Shown: in pieces, positions 54,386 to 63,643 of the stretch
How positions within the stretch are numbered: the first letter of the stretch is position 1
Layout: every line of letters begins with the position of its first letter
Assembly: GCF_015679265.1 (NCBI RefSeq)
Contig: NZ_CP064942.1
Span: forward strand, 1,334,001-1,398,000
DNA: 64,000 bases
Reading direction: 5' to 3'
Source of the DNA: Pontivivens ytuae
Lineage (GTDB): Bacteria; Pseudomonadota; Alphaproteobacteria; Rhodobacterales; Rhodobacteraceae
Notes under the pieces: generated by a model
The model's database searches: none
Told to the model about the DNA's origin: nothing
The model's input: the letters and a program-made list of their open reading frames with translations, nothing else
Translations under genes and position numbers: made by a program

Positions 54386-55291
54386 TCAGGCAAGCTCCGC
54401 GCGCGCCTCGTCCAGTATCCTTTTTGCCTCGGACCCCTGCAGTTTCTGGATGTCGTCCTGATACTTGAGTATCGCACCGAGTGTATCGGCGATGACCTGC
54501 GGGCTGAGCTCGATCGCGTCGAGGGCGACGAGGCACTTGGCCCAGTCGATGGTCTCGGCCACGCCCGGTTTCTTGAAGAGATCCTCCGTCCGCAGCTTCT
54601 GGACGAAGGCGACGACCTCACGGCTCAGCGCCTCCGCCGCCTCAGGCGCGCGGGCGGTGACGATCTGCATCTCACGGTCGAAGCTGGGGTAGTCGACCCA
54701 GTGATAGAGGCAGCGGCGCTTGAGGGCGTCGTGCACCTCGCGCGTGCGGTTGGAGGTGAGGATCACGATGGGCGGCTCAGGCGCCTTGACGGTGCCGAGC
54801 TCCGGGATGGTGACGGCGAAATCGCTTAGGGCCTCCAGCAGGAACGCCTCGAACGGCTCGTCGGTGCGGTCGAGCTCGTCGATCAGCAGGACCGGCGGTC
54901 CGGCCTCCTGCGGCTCCATCGCTTCGAGGAGCGGACGGGAGATGAGGTAGTCGCCGGAGAAGAGCTCCCGCGTGAGCGCATCGCGGTCGGCGCTGCCCGC
55001 CGCCTCCGCCGTGCGGATCGCGACCATCTGGGCGGGGAAGTTCCATTCGTAGACAGCGGAGGCCGCGTCGAGCCCCTCGTAGCACTGGAGCCGGATCAGG
55101 CGGCGGCCGAGCGCGGCGCTGAGCGCCTTCGCGATCTCGGTCTTGCCGACACCCGCCTCACCCTCCAGAAACAGCGGCCGCCCGAGCTTCAGCGCGAGGA
55201 AGGCGACGGTGGCGAGGTCGCGGCCCGCCACGTAGCCCGCACCGCTCAGAAGCGCCTGCGTCGCATCGATGCTGTCGGGCAGGTCGGTCAT
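54386..55291 (-). CDS. coxD: CoxD-type MoxR family AAA+ ATPase
   Basis: This 301-residue ATPase has Walker A EGEAGVGKTEIA (about residue 42), Walker B PVLLIDELDR, sensor 1 VILTSNRTRE and a C-terminal helical lid. MoxR-type ATPases work with VWA proteins; CoxD is needed for building the active site of CO dehydrogenase. Its natural partner, coxE, is the third gene downstream. Confidence 0.92.
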   Translation of the reverse strand: MTDLPDSIDATQALLSGAGYVAGRDLATVAFLALKLGRPLFLEGEAGVGKTEIAKALSAALGRRLIRLQCYEGLDAASAVYEWNFPAQMVAIRTAEAAGSADRDALTRELFSGDYLISRPLLEAMEPQEAGPPVLLIDELDRTDEPFEAFLLEALSDFAVTIPELGTVKAPEPPIVILTSNRTREVHDALKRRCLYHWVDYPSFDREMQIVTARAPEAAEALSREVVAFVQKLRTEDLFKKPGVAETIDWAKCLVALDAIELSPQVIADTLGAILKYQDDIQKLQGSEAKRILDEARAELA

Positions 55292-55366
55292 GGGCAGGCT
55301 CCTCTCAGGTGTCGGGCCAGCCTGCCCGTCCGGGCGGGCGGGTCAAGGGGGGCGAAGGTCGGGTGC

Positions 55367-55403
55367 GCGCCGCGCGGGAGTATTTGGACGAAATCGAAAG
55401 GGG
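55367..55403 (+). repeat. GC hairpin plus GGGAGTATTTGG...GAAAGGGG extragenic element (copy B)
   Basis: GCGCGCCGCGCG is followed by GGGAGTATTTGGACGAAATC and then GAAAGGGG in the 146-bp gap between coxD and mgtE. This layout (GC hairpin, GTATTTGG, purine tail) recurs after tldD and rimO and is common between genes of Rhodobacterales, as I recall. Its function is unknown to me. Confidence 0.4.
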
Positions 55404-55437
55404 CTTCGAGTTCGCACAAATACTCGGATTCCGCGCC

Positions 55438-56817
55438 TCAAAGCAGCAGGGCGGAGGCGAGCCCCAGGAAGAGCAGGAAGCCCACCACGTCCGTCACGGT
55501 GGTTACGAAAGTACCGGAGGCCAGCGCCGGATCCGCACCGGCGCGGTCGAGCCCGATGGGAACGAGGATCCCGGCGAGCCCGGCGACGGCGAGGTTGCCG
55601 ACCATGGCGATGGCGAGCACGACGCCCAGCATCGGGTTGCCGAACCAGATGATGCCGACCACGGCCATGATGACCGCGAAGGCGGCGCCGTTGATCGTGC
55701 CTGCGACAAGCTCCCGCCGCACGATCCGCATGGCGTTCGACCCGGTGAGGTCGCGCGTGGCGAGCGCCCGCACCGCCACGGTCAGCGTCTGCGTCGCGGC
55801 GTTCCCGCCCATGCTGGCGACGATCGGCATCAGCACGGCGAGCGCCACGATCGCCTCGATGGTCGAGGAGAACAGCGAGATCACGATGGAGGCGATGATC
55901 GCCGTGATCAGGTTCACCAGAAGCCACGGGAAGCGGCGCTGCACGATAGCCATGGTGCTGTCGCTGATCTCCTCGTCGCCGACACCGGCGAGGAGCTTCA
56001 TGTCCTCCTCCGCCTCGTCCTCCAGCACGTCCATCGCGTCGTCGATGGTAACGATGCCCACGAGCCGGCCATCGGCGTTCACCACCGGGGCCTGGATCAT
56101 GTGGTACTGGTTGAAGGCGTAGGCGACATCCTCCTGCCGCTGATCGACGGGGATGGTGCGGAAGTCTTGCTCCATCAGGGTGTCGAGCTTCACGCTGCGC
56201 GGATGGGCCATGACCTTGCCCAGCCGCACCTCGCCCACCGGGTGCATGGCCGGATCAACGATGATGATGTCGTAGAACTGCTCGGGCAGATCGTCGGAGG
56301 CGCGCATGTAGTCGATGACGTCGCCGACGGTCCAGTGGACCGGCGCCGTCACCATCTCCCGCTGCATCAGGCGGCCGGCGGTGTATTCGGGATAGGTGAG
56401 CGACTGCTCGACGGCGACCCGATCCGCATCGTCGAGCGCGTCAAGCACGGCCTCCTGCTGCGGCTCGTCCAGATCCTCGACGAGGTAGACGACGTCGTCG
56501 GTGTCGAGCTCCTGCACCGCCTCGGAGAGCTGCTTTGGCGTCAGGGTGGCAAGGACGGTGTCGCGAACGCCCTCCTCCAGCTCCGTGAGCACGTCGCCGT
56601 TCAGATCGGGTCCCCAGAGCTCGACAAGCCTCACCCGCCGCGGCTCCTCGATCTGTTCGAGAAGGTCGGCCACGTCGGCGGGGTGCATGTGGGCGAGATA
56701 CTCGATCAGCCGCTCCCGCGCGCCGACCTCGACCGCGGCGAGGATCGCGTCCACCGTGGCGGCGTTCAGGGCATAGGCGTCGTCGGAAGGCGGCTGGCCC
56801 TCGGTCTCTTCGGTCAT
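55438..56817 (-). CDS. mgtE: Magnesium transporter MgtE
   Basis: This 459-residue channel has an N-terminal helical domain (about residues 30-135, HPADVADLLEQ), two CBS domains (about 140-265) that sense Mg2+, and five membrane helices (about 290-459). The family selectivity-region motif SMGGNAATQTL is present. ATG 56817 is taken from family length. No magnesium riboswitch was seen in the short leader. Confidence 0.96.
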   Translation of the reverse strand: MTEETEGQPPSDDAYALNAATVDAILAAVEVGARERLIEYLAHMHPADVADLLEQIEEPRRVRLVELWGPDLNGDVLTELEEGVRDTVLATLTPKQLSEAVQELDTDDVVYLVEDLDEPQQEAVLDALDDADRVAVEQSLTYPEYTAGRLMQREMVTAPVHWTVGDVIDYMRASDDLPEQFYDIIIVDPAMHPVGEVRLGKVMAHPRSVKLDTLMEQDFRTIPVDQRQEDVAYAFNQYHMIQAPVVNADGRLVGIVTIDDAMDVLEDEAEEDMKLLAGVGDEEISDSTMAIVQRRFPWLLVNLITAIIASIVISLFSSTIEAIVALAVLMPIVASMGGNAATQTLTVAVRALATRDLTGSNAMRIVRRELVAGTINGAAFAVIMAVVGIIWFGNPMLGVVLAIAMVGNLAVAGLAGILVPIGLDRAGADPALASGTFVTTVTDVVGFLLFLGLASALLL

Positions 56818-56929
56818 GGCTGGCGATCCCGGTCCGTGCTGGCGCAGAAGTAGCACTGCAGGTCCTCTTCGCAACAGTCTGACTGCCCGCCAATCCATGC
56901 TAGGGTGCGCGCCGCAGGAGAGGGACGCC

Positions 56930-57553
56930 ATGACGAACACATCGACTTCACTGACCGACCTCGCGCGCCCGGAGCGGTGCGCGCTGGTGGTCTATGACAT
57001 GCAGGCCGGGATTCTGTCGCAGCTCGCAGACGGCGCGGCTGTGCTGGAGCGGGTGCTGGGCGCGCTGGAGGCGGCGCGGACCGCCGGGATGCCCGTGATC
57101 TTCCTGCGGCACATGTCGCTGCCGGTGAAACTGATGGGCACGTTCCAGATGCGCCAGGCGATGACGTGGCAGCGGACCGACGATCCGGGGGCGGTGAAGC
57201 CCTGGTTCCTGCGCGGCAGCCCGGCCCATGCGCTGGCGCCGGAGCTGGCGCCGCGGGAGGACGAGGCGATCTTCGACAAGCTCGGCATGTCCGCCTTCGA
57301 AGGAACGCCGCTCGCCATGACGCTGCGCGATCTGGGGCTGGTGTCCTTCGCCATCTGCGGGGTGGCCACCGAGATCGGGATCTATCCCAGCGTCCGCCAC
57401 GGCTCCGACCTCGGCCTGATCCCGATCGTGATCGAGGAGGCGTGCGGCCACGGCTCGGCGGAGGCCGGGGCGCGCTCGCTCGCCAATATGCGCCACATGG
57501 GTGATGCGATCATGACCGATGTGAGCGGGTGGAAGGCGGCGCTCGAAGCATGA
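56930..57553 (+). CDS. Isochorismatase-like cysteine hydrolase
   Basis: This 207-residue hydrolase has the Asp-Lys-Cys triad of the family: D23 (VVYDMQ), a mid-chain lysine (FDKLGMSAF, about residue 117) and the cysteine in ICGVATEIG (about 143). Members hydrolyse isochorismate, nicotinamide or small amides; the substrate is not predictable here. ATG 56930 has GGAGAGGGAC upstream. The stop overlaps the next start (ATGA). Confidence 0.88.
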   Translation: MTNTSTSLTDLARPERCALVVYDMQAGILSQLADGAAVLERVLGALEAARTAGMPVIFLRHMSLPVKLMGTFQMRQAMTWQRTDDPGAVKPWFLRGSPAHALAPELAPREDEAIFDKLGMSAFEGTPLAMTLRDLGLVSFAICGVATEIGIYPSVRHGSDLGLIPIVIEEACGHGSAEAGARSLANMRHMGDAIMTDVSGWKAALEA

Positions 57554-58203
57554 TGGTGCGCGTTGCCGTCTGGCTGTTGTTGCTGTTCGCCGGTCTTGGG
57601 CTTTTAGCGGCGCTGGCGTGGATGCAGTCGCCTCTGCTGACCGAGCCGCTGCGGTTCGGCCTCACGCAGATCGGCGTCACGCTCAGCGGGCAACAGCTCC
57701 TCCTGATCGGGCTCACCTTGCTGGCGCAGCCGCTGATTGCGCTTCCCGCCTTTGCCCTGATCGCGGGGATCTTCGGCCTCGGCGGCGAACGGGTAGAGCT
57801 GGTCGCTGGCGAAGTCGTGGTGATGCGGCTCAAACCCGGCGCCCGCTGGGGCGGCGCGATGCTGGGCGTGGCGCTCGCCGCGCTGGTCTTCTGGGGTTTC
57901 ATGGCCGCGCCGACGCTTCTCACGCAGGCCGTTGCGGCGCTCTGCGCCACCGCCTTCCTGTGGATGGGCTGGTCGATGTGGTCCATGACCATCGCCTTCG
58001 ACGCGGAGCAGGTGATGGACCGGGACATGCTGGGCCGCTGGCGCAGTTTTGCCTGGGCCGATCTCCAGCGGATCGTCCCCAGCGCCGGATCGCTGGAGAC
58101 GCAGTTGATCTTCCGCGGCGGGCGCCGGTTGCGGGTGTCAGTCTTCTATGCCGGGCTCGGCCTCCTGATGGATCGGGCCTTCGCGGAGCTGCGCAGCCGC
58201 TAG
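57550..58203 (+). CDS. Multi-pass membrane protein of unknown function
   Basis: This 217-residue protein has four hydrophobic segments (about 3-23, 49-76, 101-122 and 127-144) and a C-terminal cytoplasmic domain. The domain (RSFAWADLQRIVPSAGS, FRGGRRLRVSVFYAGL) looks like a PH-like beta fold. I do not recognise the family. It is coupled to the cysteine hydrolase by a 4-base overlap and followed 41 bp later by rimO. Confidence 0.6.
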   Translation: MMVRVAVWLLLLFAGLGLLAALAWMQSPLLTEPLRFGLTQIGVTLSGQQLLLIGLTLLAQPLIALPAFALIAGIFGLGGERVELVAGEVVVMRLKPGARWGGAMLGVALAALVFWGFMAAPTLLTQAVAALCATAFLWMGWSMWSMTIAFDAEQVMDRDMLGRWRSFAWADLQRIVPSAGSLETQLIFRGGRRLRVSVFYAGLGLLMDRAFAELRSR

Positions 58204-58244
58204 CCCCGCTTTCCTCCGCCCCCGATCTGGGCTAAGGCCGCGCC

Positions 58245-59624
58245 ATGAGCCTCAACCCGCCGAATCTGCGCCCCGACCTCGCGCCGCGCGCCGCGGTCGG
58301 CGACACCGCCCGTCCCGGCCAGCCGAAGATCGGCATGGTCTCGCTCGGCTGTCCAAAGGCGCTGGTGGACAGCGAGCGCATCCTGACGCGGCTGCGAGCA
58401 GAGGGCTACGCGATCACCGGTGACTATGCGGGTGCCAACGCAGTGATCGTGAACACCTGCGGCTTCCTCGACAGCGCGAAGGCCGAGAGCCTGGAGGCGA
58501 TCGGCGAGGCGTTGCAGGAGAACGGCAAGGTCATCGTCACCGGCTGTCTGGGGGCGGAGGAGGACTACATCCGCGGCACCCATCCGTCGGTGCTCGCCGT
58601 CACCGGGCCGCACCAGTACGAGCAAGTGCTGGATGCCGTGCACGACGCCGTGCCGCCGGACCCCGACCCCTTCATCGACCTGCTGCCGCCTGCAGGGCTG
58701 AAGCTCACGCCACGCCACTTCGCGTATCTGAAGATCTCCGAGGGCTGCAATCACAAGTGCAAGTTTTGCATCATCCCGGATATGCGTGGGCGGCTGGCCT
58801 CCCGCCCCGTCCACGCAGTGCTGCGCGAGGCGGAAAAGCTGGTGGAGAGCGGGGTGAAGGAGATCCTCGTGATCTCGCAGGACACGTCGGCCTACGGGGT
58901 GGACCGGAAGCATGACGTGCACGACTGGCAAGGGCGCGAGGTCCGGACCCATATCGAGGACCTGTCGCGGGAGATGGCGACGCTCGGGGCGTGGGTCAGG
59001 CTCCACTACGTCTATCCGTACCCGCATGTGGACAAGCTGATCCCGCATATGGGCGAGAACCTGCTGCCCTACCTCGACATCCCTTTCCAGCACTCCCACC
59101 CCGACGTGCTCAAGCGCATGGCCCGCCCCGCGGCCTCGGCGAAGACGCTGGAGCGCATCGCCGCCTGGCGCGCGATCAACCCGGAGATCGTCCTGCGCTC
59201 CACCTTCATCGTCGGCTATCCCGGCGAGACGGAAGCCGAGTTCCAGCACCTGCTCGACTGGATGGAGGAGGCGCGACTCGACCGGGTCGGCGCCTTCAAG
59301 TATGAAAACGTGGCCGGCGCCCGCTCCAACGCCTTGCCCGACCACGTGTCCGAAGAGGTGAAGGAGGAGCGCTACGCCCGCTTCATGGAGGTTGCCCAGC
59401 GCATCTCGGCCGAGAAGCTGGCGGCCAAGGTCGGCACCCGCCTCGACGTGATCGTGGACGAGGTGGACGGCGAGGGGGCCGTCTGCCGCACCAAGGCGGA
59501 TGCGCCGGAGATCGACGGCAACCTCTTCATCGACGAGGGCTTCGAGGCGCTCTCGCCCGGCGACATCGTGACGGTCGAGGTCGACGAGGCCAGCGAATAC
59601 GACCTCTGGGGCACGCCGGTCTGA
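58245..59624 (+). CDS. rimO: Ribosomal protein S12 methylthiotransferase RimO
   Basis: This 459-residue radical SAM enzyme adds a methylthio group to Asp88 of S12. It carries two [4Fe-4S] clusters: the UPF0004 domain cysteines C36, C72 and C101, and the radical SAM triad C168-C172-C175 (CNHKCKFC). A C-terminal TRAM domain ends the protein. Length and motifs are normal. ATG 58245 starts the typical N-terminus. Confidence 0.96.
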   Translation: MSLNPPNLRPDLAPRAAVGDTARPGQPKIGMVSLGCPKALVDSERILTRLRAEGYAITGDYAGANAVIVNTCGFLDSAKAESLEAIGEALQENGKVIVTGCLGAEEDYIRGTHPSVLAVTGPHQYEQVLDAVHDAVPPDPDPFIDLLPPAGLKLTPRHFAYLKISEGCNHKCKFCIIPDMRGRLASRPVHAVLREAEKLVESGVKEILVISQDTSAYGVDRKHDVHDWQGREVRTHIEDLSREMATLGAWVRLHYVYPYPHVDKLIPHMGENLLPYLDIPFQHSHPDVLKRMARPAASAKTLERIAAWRAINPEIVLRSTFIVGYPGETEAEFQHLLDWMEEARLDRVGAFKYENVAGARSNALPDHVSEEVKEERYARFMEVAQRISAEKLAAKVGTRLDVIVDEVDGEGAVCRTKADAPEIDGNLFIDEGFEALSPGDIVTVEVDEASEYDLWGTPV

Positions 59625-59671
59625 ATACGGCGGAGCGCTGACGCGCGCGCCCTCTGGCCCTGCGGGCAGCC

Positions 59672-59715
59672 GGGGCGCTGCCCCGGACCCCGGCGTGTAT
59701 GGGCAAAGAAGAAGA
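59672..59715 (+). repeat. GC hairpin plus GTGTATGGGCAAAGAAGAAG extragenic element (copy C)
   Basis: Two GC hairpin arms (cggggc / gccccg) precede GTGTATGGGCAAAGAAGAAG just after rimO. It is the third copy of the same layout in the window and may terminate the rimO transcript. Confidence 0.4.
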
Positions 59716-59812
59716 GAGCGGCGCTTTCATCTTTCCCGAAATACGCGAACCCGGTGTCCATAGGAGATGGGCGTCTGGACGGAGAGGCCCTGCAACGACT
59801 AGCGTCCGCTGC

Positions 59813-60316
59813 ATGTTGCTCCGAGACGCGATCCCTTCCGACCTGCCCGCTATCGCCGCGCTACATGTGGCGAGCTGGCGGGACGTTTATCGGGGCATTC
59901 TGCCTGCCGCCTACCTCGCGGAGGCCGTTCCAGCGGAGCTCGCCGCGAAGTGGGCGCAGGTTCCGGAGGGCGTCGTGCTGGTGGCGGACGGATCGCAGGG
60001 GCTCGCCGGGTTCGTCTGGGTGCAGCCGGGCGAGGAGGCCTATGTCGATGCGCTGCATGTCGCGGCGCATGGTCGGGGCCTTGGGATCGGCGCGCGATTG
60101 CTGGCGGAAGCGGCGGCGCGGGCGCAGGAGGCCGGGGCGCGGTCGCTCTACCTCTACATCATCGCGGGAAACGACGGGGCGGAGCGGTTCTATCGCCGTC
60201 TGGGCGCCGTGGAGACGTGGCGCGGGCCGGATCCGGACTTTGCGGTGCCGACCACCTCGATCCGCCTCGACTGGCCCGACATTTCCGTCCTGGCGCGCGC
60301 CGCCGATCCGGCATAG
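59813..60316 (+). CDS. GNAT family N-acetyltransferase
   Basis: This 167-residue acetyltransferase has the acetyl-CoA pyrophosphate loop GRGLGIGARLL (motif A, about residues 83-93), preceded by VDALHVAAHGRG, and the late motif B NDGAERFYRRLGA. The substrate is unknown. ATG 59813 has no strong ribosome site. A 144-bp gap without a gene follows. Confidence 0.88.
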   Translation: MLLRDAIPSDLPAIAALHVASWRDVYRGILPAAYLAEAVPAELAAKWAQVPEGVVLVADGSQGLAGFVWVQPGEEAYVDALHVAAHGRGLGIGARLLAEAAARAQEAGARSLYLYIIAGNDGAERFYRRLGAVETWRGPDPDFAVPTTSIRLDWPDISVLARAADPA

Positions 60317-60460
60317 GGCCACATCGAGCTCGCCATCCGGACGTCGAGACAGACAGTGCCCGGAAGCACAACCTGAAGGGCAGATCGGGGCGACGGCCTC
60401 ACTCTCGACGCAAAGGCCTGCGATCAGCTTGCCGACCCTGCCGATCCGGGATGAGACCCC

Positions 60461-61018
60461 ATGGTTCCGACCGTCGAATGCGCCGTCTGGGAGGATTTGC
60501 CGGACATCCTGCTCCTCCAGCAGCAGACGCATGACTGGCATTCCCGCAGGTTCCCGGAGGCCTTCCCGCCGTGGGAGCTCGGCCGCGACATGTGCCTGGT
60601 GGCGCTGCGCAAGCACTTCCCGCGCAAGTGGGTCGTCGGCCCCATGCGGCCGTCGAAGAGCGCGTTCGTCATCCGCGATGCGGGCGGCGTGGCGGGCCAC
60701 TGCCTGACCCGGCTATGGACCGAGCCGATGCACGGGCGCAGCGTCCTCTACATCGAAGACATCACGGTGCGGGACACGACACGCGGACAGGGCCTCGGCC
60801 AGCGCCTGCTCGATCACGCGGCGGCGATGGCGAAGGTGGAGCGGTGCAGCGGGATCTCCGCCACGATCTGGGGCGGCAACGAGGCCTCTCGCATGTTGTT
60901 CGAGCGAAACGGCTACGGCGTGGTGCAGATGGACATGTTCCGGAGCATTGGCATGGACAGCGGCGTGGAAGCTGACGATGCTGAAGCGTCTTCCGGCCCA
61001 GAAGAGGCACTGCCGTAA
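60461..61018 (+). CDS. GNAT family N-acetyltransferase
   Basis: This 185-residue acetyltransferase has IEDITVRDTTRGQGLGQRLLDHA, including the CoA loop RGQGLG, and the following NEASRMLFERNGY. It is not closely similar to the GNAT just upstream. It is coupled to the next small gene by TAATG. Substrate unknown. Confidence 0.86.
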   Translation: MVPTVECAVWEDLPDILLLQQQTHDWHSRRFPEAFPPWELGRDMCLVALRKHFPRKWVVGPMRPSKSAFVIRDAGGVAGHCLTRLWTEPMHGRSVLYIEDITVRDTTRGQGLGQRLLDHAAAMAKVERCSGISATIWGGNEASRMLFERNGYGVVQMDMFRSIGMDSGVEADDAEASSGPEEALP

Positions 61019-61251
61019 TGTTCACCATCGAGCACGAATTCGACGCGACGGTCGTCACCCTGATCGACGAGGCGGAGGCGGTCGAGGACGTGACCATCAC
61101 CGTCTTCGACGACGGGGCGCGGGTGGAGCAGCTCGACGAGCGGACGGGCAAGGTGCAGACCGTGGTGCTGTCCACGGCGCAGCTTCGCGATCTGCGCGCG
61201 GCGCTCGATCTGCCGGAGGGCACCTACCGGCTGCGGCGGGTGAAGGACTGA
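61018..61251 (+). CDS. Small acidic protein of unknown function (77 aa)
   Basis: This 77-residue protein has alternating beta-strand-like segments (FTIEHEFDATVVTLIDE, DVTITVFDDGARVEQ) and no signal peptide. It starts on the stop codon of the GNAT gene (TAATG), so the two are co-translated and may work together. I do not recognise the family. Confidence 0.6.
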   Translation: MFTIEHEFDATVVTLIDEAEAVEDVTITVFDDGARVEQLDERTGKVQTVVLSTAQLRDLRAALDLPEGTYRLRRVKD

Positions 61252-61252
61252 A

Positions 61253-61296
61253 GCATTTTCCAGTCCGGCCGCATCGGTCTGGCGTCGCGAAAATGC
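61253..61296. terminator. Inverted repeat between convergent genes
   Basis: GCATTTTC (61253-61260) pairs with GAAAATGC (61289-61296) across 28 bases that are themselves GC-rich. It lies between the 77-residue gene and the convergent SRAP gene and probably serves as their terminator. Confidence 0.4.
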
Positions 61297-61310
61297 GCGG
61301 ACATAAATGC

Positions 61311-61889
61311 CTAGAGTTCGGATTTCTCGACCGTCAGCGTGCCGTCGGGGGCGGGGCGCATCGGCCGGGCCTCGCCTGCCAGCCACGCAGCGGGATCGTC
61401 CAGCAGGACCGGCATCCGGTGGTGGATGTCGCGCACGTCCGCGTTGGGCTCGCAGGTGAGCGTGGCGAAGCTCACCAGTTCACGTCCGCCCGGCATGTGC
61501 CAGACGTCGTAGATCGCGGCGAAGGCGAGCAGCGGCTGGTCCGGCGCGCTGATCCGCCAGCGGGTCTTGCGCCCGGTCTTGCCCGTCCACTCGTACCAGC
61601 CGGAGGCCGGCAGGACCGCGCGATTGTGCTGGATCTTCGCGAAGGCCGTCTTCTCATGCAGCGTTTCGGAGCGGATGTTGACGAGCTTTTCCATCACCGG
61701 GCGACCGCGGGCGTTCACGGCCCCCTTCGGGATCATGCCCCAGCGCGCGGTGATGAGCTTGCCCGGCAGGACGAGCGCGAGTTCCTCGTCCGGGGCAAGA
61801 TCCACGCCGGTCGGCGTGTCGGCCGGAGCGACACCGAAGTGATCCGCCAGCGCCGCACCGTCCTGGTCGAGGAAGATGCGGCCCGGCAT
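61311..61889 (-). CDS. SRAP (YedK/HMCES-like) domain protein lacking the catalytic Cys2
   Basis: This 192-residue SRAP protein has the conserved asparagine N71 (NIRSET), glutamate E100 (SGWYEW) and histidine H156 (IHHRMPV). The family's cysteine at position 2, which forms the thiazolidine crosslink with abasic DNA sites, is replaced by proline: the protein begins MPGRIF instead of MCGRF. No upstream in-frame start restores a cysteine at this place. It may bind abasic sites without crosslinking or have another role. It starts 1 bp after the rlmN stop, in the same direction. Confidence 0.88.
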   Translation of the reverse strand: MPGRIFLDQDGAALADHFGVAPADTPTGVDLAPDEELALVLPGKLITARWGMIPKGAVNARGRPVMEKLVNIRSETLHEKTAFAKIQHNRAVLPASGWYEWTGKTGRKTRWRISAPDQPLLAFAAIYDVWHMPGGRELVSFATLTCEPNADVRDIHHRMPVLLDDPAAWLAGEARPMRPAPDGTLTVEKSEL

Positions 61890-61890
61890 G

Positions 61891-63060
61891 TCAGAGCCCG
61901 GCTTCGGCCGCGATCTGGGCGCGGGATTTGCGGGCGCGCTCGGTGGCGGATTTGAGCTGGCCGCAGGCGGCCATGATGTCCTCGCCGCGGGGGCGACGCA
62001 CCGGGGAGGCATAGCCCGCGCGGTTCACGATGCGCCCGAACGCCTCGATCCGCTCGGGCGTGGACCGTTCGTAGGGCGAGCCCGGCCACGGATTGAAGGG
62101 GATCAGGTTGATCTTCGCCGGGATCCCCTCGATCAGTTTCACCAGCCGCTTTGCGTCCGCATCGCTGTCGTTGACGTCCTTGAGCATCACGTATTCGAAG
62201 GTGATCCGCTCGGCGTTGGACAGGCGCGGGTAGTCGCGGCAGGCCTGCAGCAGCTCGTCGATGTCCCAGCGCTTGTTGATCGGGACGAGCTTGTCGCGCA
62301 CCTCGTTCGTCGTCGCGTGGAAGGAGATGGCGAGCATGCAGCCGATCTCCTCCCCCGTTCGCGCGATCTCGGGCACCACGCCAGAGGTGGAGAGCGTGAT
62401 GCGGCGGCGGGAGAGAGCCACGCCCTCGGGGTCCATCGCGATCTTCATCGCGTCGCGCACGGCCTCGAAGTTGTAGAGCGGCTCGCCCATGCCCATCAGC
62501 ACGATGTTCGACAGGAGCCGCTTGTCCTCCGGCCCCTTGCCCCATTCGCCGAGGTCGTCGCGGGCAACGAGTACCTGCCCGATGATCTCGCCTGGAGTGA
62601 GGTTCCTCACCAGCTTCTGCGTGCCGGTGTGGCAGAAGGAGCAGGTGAGCGTGCAGCCGACCTGGGAGGAGATGCAGAGCGTGCCGCGGTCGGTTTCGGG
62701 GATGTAGACGGTCTCGACCTCGTGCCCGCCCTCGATCCTGAGCAGATACTTGCGGGTGCCATCGGTGGAGACCTGCTTGGTCACGACCTCGGGCAGCGCG
62801 ACGCGGAACCGCTCGGCGAGCATGGCCCGGAAGGGCTTCGCAAGGTTGGTCATCGCGTCGAAGTCGTAGACGCCCTTGTTGTAGATCCAGCTCCAGATCT
62901 GTCCGACGCGCATCTTCGCCTGCTTCTCGGGCGTTCCGGCCTCGATCAGCGCGTCGCACATGGCGGCACGGGTCATGCCGACGAGGTTCGGCAGACCCGG
63001 CACGGGCGCGCGCTTGATGGTCAGCAGATCCTGCGTGATCGGGGCGGTGGGCTCGGACAT
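61891..63060 (-). CDS. rlmN: 23S rRNA (adenine2503-C2)-methyltransferase RlmN
   Basis: This 389-residue dual-specificity radical SAM enzyme methylates A2503 of 23S rRNA and A37 of some tRNAs. The cluster cysteines are C136, C140 and C143 (CTLTCSFC), and a late cysteine in the [17 protein letters not shown] region forms the catalytic intermediate. Length is normal. It leads a short minus-strand unit with the SRAP gene. Confidence 0.97.
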   Translation of the reverse strand: MSEPTAPITQDLLTIKRAPVPGLPNLVGMTRAAMCDALIEAGTPEKQAKMRVGQIWSWIYNKGVYDFDAMTNLAKPFRAMLAERFRVALPEVVTKQVSTDGTRKYLLRIEGGHEVETVYIPETDRGTLCISSQVGCTLTCSFCHTGTQKLVRNLTPGEIIGQVLVARDDLGEWGKGPEDKRLLSNIVLMGMGEPLYNFEAVRDAMKIAMDPEGVALSRRRITLSTSGVVPEIARTGEEIGCMLAISFHATTNEVRDKLVPINKRWDIDELLQACRDYPRLSNAERITFEYVMLKDVNDSDADAKRLVKLIEGIPAKINLIPFNPWPGSPYERSTPERIEAFGRIVNRAGYASPVRRPRGEDIMAACGQLKSATERARKSRAQIAAEAGL

Positions 63061-63142
63061 ATCGGCTACTCCAACGAAGACGCCTCCCGGATGAGGGGAG
63101 GCGTTTGACCGTCAGATAGCAAATCGGAGCGCGAATTGCCAG

Positions 63143-63643
63143 TCAGGTGAAGCGGAAACCGGGCGGATAGCCATGCACCCCGTCGAAATCCGCCTTGCCC
63201 ACGGGGACACCCTGCGCGCGCAGGATCGCGTAGGTCATGGCGACGTGGAAATGGAAGTTCGGCAGGATGAAGCGGAGGAGGAATGCCTCGCCGTCGAGCT
63301 TGTGCTGCGCGAAACCGGCTTCGAAGGCGATCTCGCGGGTGAGGTCGAGGTCCTTCGGGCCGATCGTGGCGAGGGCCGCCGCACTCCGCTCCACCGCGTC
63401 GGCCATGCCGGGGAGCGTGTCGTCGTTCGGCTCGGGTTCCGGCACGTCGCGACCGGCGAGCGGGAAGGCGCCGCGCAGGGGGAAGTGGGCGGCCGTCGCA
63501 GCCTGCTCGACCAGCGGGAACATGTCGGGGGCGAGCCGCGCCTCGGGCGGGCAGCCATGCTCCGCCCCCAGACTACAGAGCCGGGCCAGACGCTCCAGCG
63601 TCCGGCCCGGCTCGATCACCGCGGCGCGGTGGAACAGCGTCAC
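63143..63643 (-). CDS. DUF1993 family protein
   Basis: This 166-residue helical protein has the DinB-like four-helix layout of DUF1993: FPLVEQAATAAHFPLR, SAAALATIGPKDLDL and the histidine pair in LPNFHFHVAMTYAILR that could hold a metal. GTG 63643 is chosen because it overlaps the stop of the upstream gene (GTGA) and begins the family's N-terminus. Function unknown. Confidence 0.82.
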   Translation of the reverse strand: MTLFHRAAVIEPGRTLERLARLCSLGAEHGCPPEARLAPDMFPLVEQAATAAHFPLRGAFPLAGRDVPEPEPNDDTLPGMADAVERSAAALATIGPKDLDLTREIAFEAGFAQHKLDGEAFLLRFILPNFHFHVAMTYAILRAQGVPVGKADFDGVHGYPPGFRFT

